DNA of 7,509 nucleotides, taken from assembly GCA_028284105.1 (NCBI GenBank), contig JANQSK010000032.1, forward strand, positions 1 through 7,509. The letters are read 5' to 3'. Numbering within the stretch: the first letter of the stretch is position 1; each line of letters opens with the position of its first letter. The position numbers and the translations under genes are program-made. Of this stretch, positions 1 through 5,986 are shown one piece after another. Source of the stretch: Anaerolineae bacterium. GTDB taxonomy: Bacteria; Chloroflexota; Anaerolineae; Promineifilales; Promineifilaceae. Under the pieces are notes generated by a model, which worked only from the letters and a program-made list of their open reading frames with translations, had not been told where the DNA came from and did no database searches.

Positions 1-888
1 CCCAACGCGCAGTACACCGAAGGCGAGTCCCCCTAGCATAATTGGAATATAGGCCAAGGCTTCCATCATATGCCCTGTATTTAACCGGTGTTGATCGCCA
101 GATGGGTTTTTCTGAGCACGGGCCGGATTTCCAGATTGCATCACTTTGCTTACTAAAGGATCGTGATTCATTTGGAATTGTGATGAAAAGTTGCCGTTGA
201 GCATTGCCGTACTTCGTTGCACCTCAGGGAATAGTTCACCTGTCGTTTGATCAACGAGCCAAATATCTGCTTCTCGAGCAGACGTTAAGGTCTTGGCAGT
301 TTGCGCAACCTGATTAAGCACATCGTCAAGATCAATTTGAGAGGTAATGGCTTTTGCAATTGATGCCAATGCCTCGGTAACTGTAGAGTCTCGACTAATG
401 AGGGGTTGTGTTTGAATATGGGGGCGTTCAATGATGTGAACGTAAAGCTGGAGTTTTCCGAGAGAAAGAATATCACCATCGATAAGGGAGTATGGTGTTT
501 TGATACCAATAGAACGGCCGTTTCTTGTGGTGCCGTTCGTACTTCCCAAATCCATCACGAGCAAATTGTTGGCAGTCGGCCTTAATAAAATGTGCTGTCT
601 AGACACCCCAGAAATATCTGCATCGAATGGCGTTAAATCAAAGGAACTGGGGGATTCATCAGTGCGGCCAAATTCAACTTCCTCATTGATGTCTAGGCCA
701 AACTTCCGTGAGGGATCAGAAACCATTTCAAAAAGAACGCGCCAAACCGGTTTTTCAAATGAACCGGCCAATTCTTCATGTGGAATGGGACGATAATAAA
801 GTTGATCGTCAAGTTGATCTGTAAATGAATCTCGTATAACGGAACTATCTAAGAGTTCAGTTCTTCTTATTTTTGGATTTGTTGACAT
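1..888 (-). CDS. FHA + GAF domain signalling protein, N-terminal part (runs off the left edge)
   Basis: The frame is open for 296 codons from ATG 888 to the window edge, so the C-terminus is missing. After a roughly 45-residue N-terminal tail comes an FHA domain (about 50-153), a phosphothreonine-binding fold. Its conserved residues are visible: G74-R75, S96-R97-Q98-H99, and G115-S-T-N118-G119-T. A linker leads to the start of a GAF-type domain from about residue 172 (helical LASIAKAI..., then ADIWLVDQTTGEL) that continues past the edge. The FHA part should bind phosphothreonine peptides, usually from Ser/Thr kinases; the GAF part is a ligand or dimerisation module. The missing part could carry an output domain such as a phosphatase, cyclase or GGDEF; this cannot be told here. 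No signal peptide or membrane segment is seen, so it is probably cytoplasmic. The start is supported by a GAGAGG Shine-Dalgarno 11 nt upstream. It is divergent from the glycosyltransferase gene. FHA is near certain, GAF likely. Confidence 0.9.
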   Translation of the reverse strand, partial: MSTNPKIRRTELLDSSVIRDSFTDQLDDQLYYRPIPHEELAGSFEKPVWRVLFEMVSDPSRKFGLDINEEVEFGRTDESPSSFDLTPFDADISGVSRQHILLRPTANNLLVMDLGSTNGTTRNGRSIGIKTPYSLIDGDILSLGKLQLYVHIIERPHIQTQPLISRDSTVTEALASIAKAITSQIDLDDVLNQVAQTAKTLTSAREADIWLVDQTTGELFPEVQRSTAMLNGNFSSQFQMNHDPLVSKVMQSGNPARAQKNPSGDQHRLNTGHMMEALAYIPIMLGGLAFGVLRVG

Positions 889-899
889 TACTAAACTAA

Positions 900-905
900 C
901 CTCTC
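900..905 (-). promoter_or_regulatory. Ribosome binding site of the FHA-GAF gene
   Basis: On the minus strand GAGAGG lies 11 nt before ATG 888. It fixes the start of the edge-truncated gene. The spacing is slightly long but within the usual range. Confidence 0.6.
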
Positions 906-973
906 ACCACTTTACACATTTCCATCATAGTAAGAAGTTCAAACTAGCACAGCATTATCCTGCAGCTAAATCC

Positions 974-1002
974 TTTATACTTGTGATTTATGTAATTGAC
1001 AG
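974..1002 (-). promoter_or_regulatory. Candidate sigma-70-like promoter for the FHA-GAF gene
   Basis: On the minus strand CTGTCA (1002-997, 4 of 6 matches to TTGACA) is followed after 17 nt by TATAAA (979-974, 5 of 6 matches to TATAAT). Transcription would start near 967, giving a leader of about 80 nt before ATG 888. The -35 box overlaps the left arm of the inverted repeat 992-1040, so a protein bound there could block or modulate it. This is a motif match by eye only. Confidence 0.35.
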
Positions 1003-1040
1003 AGAGTTTCTAATTTACATTCCAATAAGATGTCAATTAC
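992..1040. repeat. 10-bp perfect inverted repeat, GTAATTGACA / TGTCAATTAC
   Basis: The arms 992-1001 and 1031-1040 are exact reverse complements separated by 29 nt. An outer 8-bp pair, TGTGATTT (982-989) and AAATCACA (1046-1053), is also exact, so the two nest around the same centre with short unpaired offsets. The left arm overlaps the -35 box of the candidate FHA promoter. It could be a two-site operator or an extruding or transcribed hairpin; there is no T-tract to suggest a terminator. Confidence 0.6.
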
Positions 1041-1045
1041 TCAGC

Positions 1046-1094
1046 AAATCACAGAAAATAATTTTTGTATTATTTATAGGGCTTTCTGTGATTT
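1046..1094. repeat. 12-bp perfect inverted repeat, AAATCACAGAAA / TTTCTGTGATTT
   Basis: The arms 1046-1057 and 1083-1094 pair perfectly over 12 bp around a 25-nt AT-rich loop. The left arm also pairs, over 8 bp, with 982-989, so the same sequence can join two alternative structures. The half-site TGTGATTT therefore occurs at 982, in inverted form at 1046, and again at 1087. The arms look like paired binding half-sites. TGTGA and TCACA are CRP/FNR-like half-sites, but here they face the wrong way or lie too far apart for a standard CRP box. Confidence 0.6.
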
Positions 1095-1117
1095 ACCTAA
1101 ATGTGTTTTCATTCATA

Positions 1118-1160
1118 GCTGGTACTGCATTTAGTAAATCCCCACTATAGTAATACCAGC
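1118..1160. repeat. Imperfect inverted repeat, GCTGGTA...TACCAGC
   Basis: The outer 7 bp (1118-1124 with 1154-1160) are perfect. Going inward there is one mismatch, then three further pairs including one G-T, giving an 11-position stem around a 21-nt loop. It is the third inverted repeat in a row in this intergenic region. No run of T follows on either strand, so a rho-independent terminator is unlikely. Role unknown. Confidence 0.4.
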
Positions 1161-1248
1161 CACTTATCATACAGCTTAACACAAAACAATGTTCTCATAA
1201 GTAAAAAAAGAGTATAAGAAATGGGTCACAGCATAGGCCAAAAAGGGG

Positions 1249-1320
1249 AACGTAAATATTTTTGAAAGGATATTATTTTACGTTTTCAAAGTAAGATATT
1301 GTTTTACAAGACCATTTTAC
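1249..1320. repeat. TTTTAC direct repeats and an AACGTAAA/TTTACGTT inverted repeat upstream of the glycosyltransferase
   Basis: GATATTATTTTAC (1269-1281) recurs as GATATTGTTTTAC (1295-1307), 12 of 13 identical with a 26-bp period. A third TTTTAC lies at 1315-1320, 13 bp further on. The first copy is also the right arm of an 8-bp perfect inverted repeat (1249-1256 with 1277-1284). The block ends 63 bp before the glycosyltransferase start, where activator or repressor sites would be expected. It is a pattern only; no known regulator is recognised. Confidence 0.4.
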
Positions 1321-1373
1321 GAATTTGTCTCAATTAAGAAGAAATGACTCAAATTTTATGGTCGCAGTCATCT

Positions 1374-1378
1374 AGAGG
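1374..1378 (+). promoter_or_regulatory. Ribosome binding site that decides the TTG start of the glycosyltransferase
   Basis: AGAGG lies 5 nt upstream of TTG 1384. The in-frame codons back to the TGA at 1345-1347 contain no ATG or GTG, so TTG is the only good start that keeps the ISVIIPTYN strand of the GT-A fold intact. Confidence 0.65.
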
Positions 1379-1383
1379 TCATT

Positions 1384-2538
1384 TTGACAGAAATCAGCGT
1401 TATTATCCCCACTTATAACCGTGCTCAATTAACCGCAACGGCCGTTCAATCGGTTCTCGACCAAACTTACGATGAGTTTGAAGTGATCGTGATTGACGAT
1501 GGCTCGACAGACAACACCGAAGAAACAATCGCTAAGTTTACCGATCCCCGTATCGTTTACATCAAACAAGAAAATGCCGGTGTCGCTGCTGCGTGTAATA
1601 CAGGTATCGCACGGGCAAAGGGAACTTGGATCTCTTTTTTAGATTCTGATGATCAATATTTACCACGCAAATTTGAGGTTCAACTTGCGGCTGCCGCAAA
1701 TGAACCAGATGCAGGTGTTGTTTACGGCCGTTATTATGGCACAACCACGATTCGAGAGGAAAAAACAATAACCGGTCGCTGTTTTGGTACTTACCCTTTA
1801 GCTGATTTGCTCATAGGCCCTATTTTCCATAAATCCACAACGATGATGCGTCGTGACCTCTTAGAAGAAGTGGGCTATTTTGATCCTCAATTTTGGGTTG
1901 GCGAAGAGTGGGAGCTCAACTTACGCATGGCAATGACGCGATGCAAATTTATCTGCGTCTATGAACCCGTGTCAGTAATTCAAATCCAAGAAGTGAGCCT
2001 AAGTCGGGACATTCATAAGCATGAATCAAACGGCCGTATCGCTCTCGACAAAACATTCTCTAATCCCAACTTTCCAAAAGAGTTTGAATACATGAAATCG
2101 TTTGCCTACGCGGCCCACCAACTCCGCGTAGCGGCATCAGCCTATATTTCAGATGAACCTGAGTTAGGCAAAGCCCCACTCTCTCGTGCGCTTGAAAAAG
2201 AACCTGCTTTATTAGGTGAAAAACGGGACTTTTTAATTACTAAATTCTTCAACTATGTGCAAGGGGTTAGTTTAGAAGATCCTTCAGTCACCCTACAAAA
2301 AATCAGCCAGCATTTACCCAATCATCCTCAGCTCAAAAGCTTCTTAATTCGGGAACTTTGGGGGCGCTATCATCTAAACAAGGCGTTTAATGCCGTAAGA
2401 GAACGTCAACCCAAAGATTGTAGACAACATGCGATTAAAGCCATAAGTCACAATCCTAGTTATCTAAAAAATCGCGGCTTACTTTCAATTTTCTTTCGCT
2501 CATTCTTGGGCTCCCGATTTTTATCCTTAGCCCATTAA
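1384..2538 (+). CDS. Family 2 glycosyltransferase (GT-A fold)
   Basis: This 384-residue protein transfers a sugar from a nucleotide-sugar donor, probably to a cell-surface polysaccharide or lipid-linked acceptor. The GT2 core is clear: first strand and loop SVIIPTYNRA (5-14), nucleotide-binding DDGSTD (38-43), GVAAACNTGIARAKG (66-80), and the metal-binding DSDD (87-90). The region GEEWELNLR (173-181) sits where the acidic catalytic motif of GT2 enzymes is found. Residues from about 230 are predicted helical; the stretch around 350-368 (CRQHAIKAISHNPSYLKNRG) looks like a TPR-type helix pair. The end (LLSIFFRSFLGSRF) looks like an amphipathic helix suited to membrane contact. No classical transmembrane segment is present. 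The start is TTG with AGAGG 5 nt upstream. It stands alone on the plus strand, divergent from the FHA gene and convergent with the kinase. Donor and acceptor cannot be read from the sequence. Confidence 0.93.
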   Translation: MTEISVIIPTYNRAQLTATAVQSVLDQTYDEFEVIVIDDGSTDNTEETIAKFTDPRIVYIKQENAGVAAACNTGIARAKGTWISFLDSDDQYLPRKFEVQLAAAANEPDAGVVYGRYYGTTTIREEKTITGRCFGTYPLADLLIGPIFHKSTTMMRRDLLEEVGYFDPQFWVGEEWELNLRMAMTRCKFICVYEPVSVIQIQEVSLSRDIHKHESNGRIALDKTFSNPNFPKEFEYMKSFAYAAHQLRVAASAYISDEPELGKAPLSRALEKEPALLGEKRDFLITKFFNYVQGVSLEDPSVTLQKISQHLPNHPQLKSFLIRELWGRYHLNKAFNAVRERQPKDCRQHAIKAISHNPSYLKNRGLLSIFFRSFLGSRFLSLAH

Positions 2539-2577
2539 AGGTTAGCTTCATTCAGCTTATTCAAAGCACCAACCGCA

Positions 2578-5073
2578 TTATTGCATCACCCGCAAGCAGG
2601 TCGCCAATAATGTCTCAATATCGTATGGCTTCTGAATAAAGTCAGCTAATCCCTTTGCAACAAATTGTCGCATCGCTTCCACCTTACTGTACCCGGATGA
2701 AAGGATCACTTTAATATTTGGATCAAGTTCTTTTAGCTTTTCGTACACCTCTTCTCCTGACATACCGGGCATCATTAAGTCTAAAACAACCATTGAAATA
2801 TCATTTCGATGGTTTGCATAAATCTCTAAACCATCTTGCCCATTTGGTGCAGTTAACACCTCAATCTCTTTAACTTTAAGCATCTCCGCCACAGTATTTA
2901 ATACATGGAGATCATCATCAATAATGAGAATGGTGTTCAATAAATCAATTTTAGGCGCTATATAGATTTGGTCTTTTGATTCATAAAATTCTTGTGGCTC
3001 ACAAACCGGAAAATACAATTTAAATATAGTTCCATTTTGAGGTTCACTCTCAACGCTGATTCCCCCTTTGTGGCCGCGAATAATGCCTAAAGCAGCAGCT
3101 AAACCTAAACCTGACCCCTTTTCTTTCGTGGTAAAAAACGGATCAAATATTTTTTCAATCGTTTCGTCATCCATCCCCGCCCCATTGTCTTCAATTTGGA
3201 TGACAACATAGTCACCAGGCTGTTTCAATTCTCCCGTATATTCCCAATATTCACTTTTTTGATCGTTGCTTATTTTAGAAACGGCCGTTTTTACAACAAT
3301 CTCCCCTCCGTCAACACCTATTGCTTGTCCCGCATTGATGACAAAATTCATAATCAACTGTTGGATTTGAGAACTATCTGCTTCAATGAGCGGTAAATCA
3401 GGATTCAAATCCGTTTCAAGTGTGACATTGATCTGAAGTGAAATATTAAACAGTTGCAAATTCGTTTTGATCAAATGGTTAACATCCAAAGGACCAACGG
3501 AAAAAGATCCTCGACCCGAATAAGCAAGCATTTGTCGGGTCAGATCAGCAGTTTGTTTTGTAGCAGAGATGGATTGTTCTAAGTGGCGATTGGCTGGATG
3601 TGATTTATCAAGCTTATATTGCGCAACGGAAAGTTGACCCAATATGGCAGTTAAAAGGTTATTAAAATCGTGGGCAACACCGCCTGCCAAAATCCCTAGA
3701 CTTTCTAATTTTTGGGATCGGGCAAGTGCATTTTCCAACTTCCTCTGTTCTGTCACATCCATATATAAAATGAACACCGCCTGGACGATATCATCAATGA
3801 TGTGAGGATAAAAAAACATATTGATACGAATTTTTTGCTTATTATTGATTGCCAAATCAGTTTCAAAAGAAACAATTTGCTTTTTCCGGAAAGTTTGAGC
3901 TGCGTACGGTCTAGCATGTTGATAAAAGGCTTGTGGAATACAATCTTGGACATCCCCACCAATTATTTTTTCCAGTGGACACCCAAAATCATTTTCAACC
4001 TGCTCGTTAGCAAATATCACCTCTCCCGACCGATGCACATAAACAATTCGCGCAGAAATGTTATTTAAGACAAGGCTAAACATATCGTTTTGATTTTGTA
4101 AGGCTTTTTGGGTTTGCCGTAATTCAGTTATATCAATCCCTATAGCTATGCGCCCTACAATATCATTCTCAATGAAATGGGGGACATATGTGTATTGCGT
4201 AATGATTTCATTATTATCTTCAGGAAACATCCGCGAATACTCAAAAGTGACGGGTTTCCCTGTTTCATACATCTTTTCTCGATTGACCCGTCTGACAGAG
4301 CCTGATTTATCGTTCGTGACCATTTTGTGCTGGGAATGAATTGGTAAATCTGCAGCAGTCAATTGAAATGTATTTAATAATTCAGGATTCGCAAAAAGAA
4401 TATTTTCTTGTTTATCAACATAAGCAATGCGAATAGGTAAATTTCCGGTGATCATTTCTAGCCAGTCAGACTTCTCTTGAAGCATTGCTGCTTGCTCTTT
4501 TAATTTTTGCTCATTAATTCGGAGTTTTTCATACACTTCAAGCAACTGTTTATGCAATGTATCAACTAAATAAACACTTCCCAAAAAAATCAAAAAAGTA
4601 ACACTCATTAAAGTGGGTGCACCATGGAATATAAATGATTCCCCTTTTAAAAAATAAATCCGAAAAAACATATAAATGAAGACAAGAATACAAGCAGCTA
4701 CAATAATCCTTTGCCATTTTGGAGGAAAAATAAGGTAGGCAATAAATGTTGCGTATATATTTAGTGCCAATGTAAAGCCCCATCCAAAGAGTGATGATTG
4801 ACTCAAAAACAACCCAATTAAGAGCGTGAAGCCTAGAAAAACTTGCCAGGCAGTCTCAAGCCTTTGTGAGTAAATCAGCGCCTGAATCGAACAGCCGCCA
4901 CAAAAAACCAAAATCAAAGTCGGAAAAGATACAAAACTAAAAGATTTCAAGGAAAAAAGTGGGTATAAAAATTGGAGTGATAAATAAAGGAGTAGTGGTG
5001 CGACAATCATTAACCATGACATAGAATTTAACAGTCGTCGCATCTCCGTGTTGGATTTCATGTTTAAAAACAT
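2578..5073 (-). CDS. Membrane-bound hybrid histidine kinase: 6 TM, PAS-PAS-HisKA-HATPase-receiver
   Basis: This 831-residue sensor kinase autophosphorylates a histidine and passes the phosphate to its own receiver. About six hydrophobic segments fill residues 16-170 with short loops, so no large extracytoplasmic sensor domain is present. A coiled coil (about 172-205) leads to PAS1 (about 205-318) and PAS2 (about 328-443). The HisKA domain has H468 in GGVAHDFNNLL. The ATPase has N576/N580, DNGAGMD (629-635), FDPFFTTK (643-650) and GSGLGLA (653-659). The C-terminal receiver has D719-D721, phospho-acceptor D765 in VLDLMMPG, S792-S793 and K815. All key residues are intact. No HPt or DNA-binding domain follows, so a separate partner is expected elsewhere. 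ATG 5073 has a weak GGGAAAG Shine-Dalgarno; M5 and M11 are possible alternatives with no better site. It lies 85 bp downstream of the SGNH lipoprotein gene on the same strand and may be its operon partner. Confidence 0.96.
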   Translation of the reverse strand: MFLNMKSNTEMRRLLNSMSWLMIVAPLLLYLSLQFLYPLFSLKSFSFVSFPTLILVFCGGCSIQALIYSQRLETAWQVFLGFTLLIGLFLSQSSLFGWGFTLALNIYATFIAYLIFPPKWQRIIVAACILVFIYMFFRIYFLKGESFIFHGAPTLMSVTFLIFLGSVYLVDTLHKQLLEVYEKLRINEQKLKEQAAMLQEKSDWLEMITGNLPIRIAYVDKQENILFANPELLNTFQLTAADLPIHSQHKMVTNDKSGSVRRVNREKMYETGKPVTFEYSRMFPEDNNEIITQYTYVPHFIENDIVGRIAIGIDITELRQTQKALQNQNDMFSLVLNNISARIVYVHRSGEVIFANEQVENDFGCPLEKIIGGDVQDCIPQAFYQHARPYAAQTFRKKQIVSFETDLAINNKQKIRINMFFYPHIIDDIVQAVFILYMDVTEQRKLENALARSQKLESLGILAGGVAHDFNNLLTAILGQLSVAQYKLDKSHPANRHLEQSISATKQTADLTRQMLAYSGRGSFSVGPLDVNHLIKTNLQLFNISLQINVTLETDLNPDLPLIEADSSQIQQLIMNFVINAGQAIGVDGGEIVVKTAVSKISNDQKSEYWEYTGELKQPGDYVVIQIEDNGAGMDDETIEKIFDPFFTTKEKGSGLGLAAALGIIRGHKGGISVESEPQNGTIFKLYFPVCEPQEFYESKDQIYIAPKIDLLNTILIIDDDLHVLNTVAEMLKVKEIEVLTAPNGQDGLEIYANHRNDISMVVLDLMMPGMSGEEVYEKLKELDPNIKVILSSGYSKVEAMRQFVAKGLADFIQKPYDIETLLATCLRVMQ

Positions 5074-5158
5074 AGTCTTTCCCGTATATCCAATAAAACA
5101 GATGACTTTAGATTATTCTTTTGTTTGTTTTAGAACCTTTTCTTTAATTTCCGGAACG

Positions 5159-5965
5159 CTAAGAGGAACCGTTTGGTTCAATCTCAATTTCACACAATGT
5201 GGTCAAAACTTCTTCCACCCAAAAGCTATACTGATAACCTGAAGGATGTAAAAAATCACTGCTTGTAAATGAGGCGAGCTCAAGTGCCTGGCGTGATAAT
5301 GGTGTGATATCCACATAATATGCACTCGCTTCATTGGTCAATCTTTGGTTTATTGTATTGTAAGTGTCAATCTCAATTCCAATTTGCTCACGATTCCGGC
5401 GATGAGCAAATGGTGTCGCTCCCCAGTCTGGAATTGAAATCACAAACACCCTTTCTGCGCCTAACTTTGATTGTGAAGTAGCGTAATCAAGAAGTGTCTG
5501 AAATTCTGATTCATACAGGTCAAGATCTAGCCCTTGATATTGATTATTCACCCCAATCAATAGTGTCACCAAATCAAACTGTTGATCGAAAGATTCTTCG
5601 TCAACGGCCGTTAATAAATCTGCCGTCGTCCACCCTGTTTTCGCAATAATAATGGGATCAACGACAGCAATGCCTCGTTCTTGCAATGCATCTCGCAACT
5701 GATTGGGATACCGATCCTTAACCGCGATATTTTCCCCAATCGTATACGAATCACCGAGGGATAATATCGTGAGAGGGTCCTCGATTTGGTTTTCACAAAT
5801 TGAAATATTGTCAGGAACTGGAACGGCCGTTGGCGTTGGCACAATAAGGGGTATTGGTGTGGCTGGCTGTTCTAATGCAATCGGTGTTGGAGATAAGGCC
5901 GTTTCAGCCCCACATCCTATCAATAACAAAAACCCCAAAATGGTGAAGAAATTCAAGCGATTCAT
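5159..5965 (-). CDS. Lipid-anchored SGNH/GDSL hydrolase
   Basis: This 268-residue lipoprotein is probably an esterase or deacylase acting outside the cytoplasmic membrane. A short signal peptide ends in the lipobox LIG-C18. A low-complexity Pro/Thr-rich linker (about 25-51) follows. The catalytic domain shows all SGNH blocks: GDSYTIGE with nucleophile S73, block II glycine G111 (KTGWTTADL), block III GVNN with N140, and DFLHP with D237 and H240. Only two other cysteines exist, C57 just before the fold and C258 near its end, and they could form a disulfide joining the two ends of the exported domain. The substrate is unknown; carbohydrate esters or lipids are common in this family. It starts 21 nt after the amidase stop, in the same frame but past that stop, with a poor Shine-Dalgarno, which suggests translational coupling. 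The kinase gene follows after 85 bp. One ACGGCCGT palindrome lies inside the linker and encodes part of PTAVP. Confidence 0.92.
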   Translation of the reverse strand: MNRLNFFTILGFLLLIGCGAETALSPTPIALEQPATPIPLIVPTPTAVPVPDNISICENQIEDPLTILSLGDSYTIGENIAVKDRYPNQLRDALQERGIAVVDPIIIAKTGWTTADLLTAVDEESFDQQFDLVTLLIGVNNQYQGLDLDLYESEFQTLLDYATSQSKLGAERVFVISIPDWGATPFAHRRNREQIGIEIDTYNTINQRLTNEASAYYVDITPLSRQALELASFTSSDFLHPSGYQYSFWVEEVLTTLCEIEIEPNGSS

Positions 5966-5986
5966 TGTATAAATCTTTGCTTCAAA

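Larger units (their letters stand above)
889..1383. other. Divergent intergenic region, AT-rich, with inverted and direct repeats
   Basis: This 495-bp stretch between the divergent FHA-GAF and glycosyltransferase genes has no credible protein gene. It is clearly richer in A+T than the flanking genes and contains none of the ACGGCCGT palindromes found in the genes. It holds a candidate promoter for the FHA gene (974-1002), three consecutive inverted repeats (992-1040, 1046-1094, 1118-1160) and a block of TTTTAC repeats (1249-1320). The five-mer TTTAC or its complement GTAAA occurs nine times across the region. No convincing sigma-70 type promoter was found for the glycosyltransferase. A small RNA or a short miniature element could be hidden here, but nothing proves it. 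Confidence 0.7.

Noticed and set aside
500..796. Plus-strand ORF opposite the FHA domain.
   Set aside because: The minus strand in the same place encodes a textbook FHA domain; the plus-strand product has no recognisable features.
996..1024. Plus-strand promoter using the perfect TTGACA at 996-1001.
   Set aside because: No -10-like hexamer lies 16-18 nt downstream; the best, TACATT, is at 14 nt. The TTGACA is part of an inverted repeat arm.
982..1053. CRP/FNR-type site built from TGTGA and TCACA.
   Set aside because: Correctly oriented half-sites are far more than the usual 6 bp apart, and the closer pair faces the wrong way.
1220..1264. Short ORF starting ATGGGTCACAGC upstream of the glycosyltransferase.
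   Set aside because: It has 14 codons, no convincing ribosome binding site and no recognisable peptide.
1344..1418. A 24-codon ORF (ATG 1344, TAA 1416) that overlaps the glycosyltransferase start in another frame, as a possible leader peptide.
   Set aside because: Only an A-rich stretch precedes it, its sequence has no regulatory run of codons, and no terminator/antiterminator pair follows.
2539..2577. Bidirectional terminator between the convergent glycosyltransferase and kinase genes.
   Set aside because: Only a 4-bp GGTT/AACC pairing is present and there is no T-tract on either strand.
5166..5179. Small hairpin GAACC-GTTT-GGTTC at the end of the lipoprotein gene, as a terminator.
   Set aside because: The stem is only 5 bp, lies inside the last codons, and is followed on the minus strand by CTCTTAG, not by a T-run.
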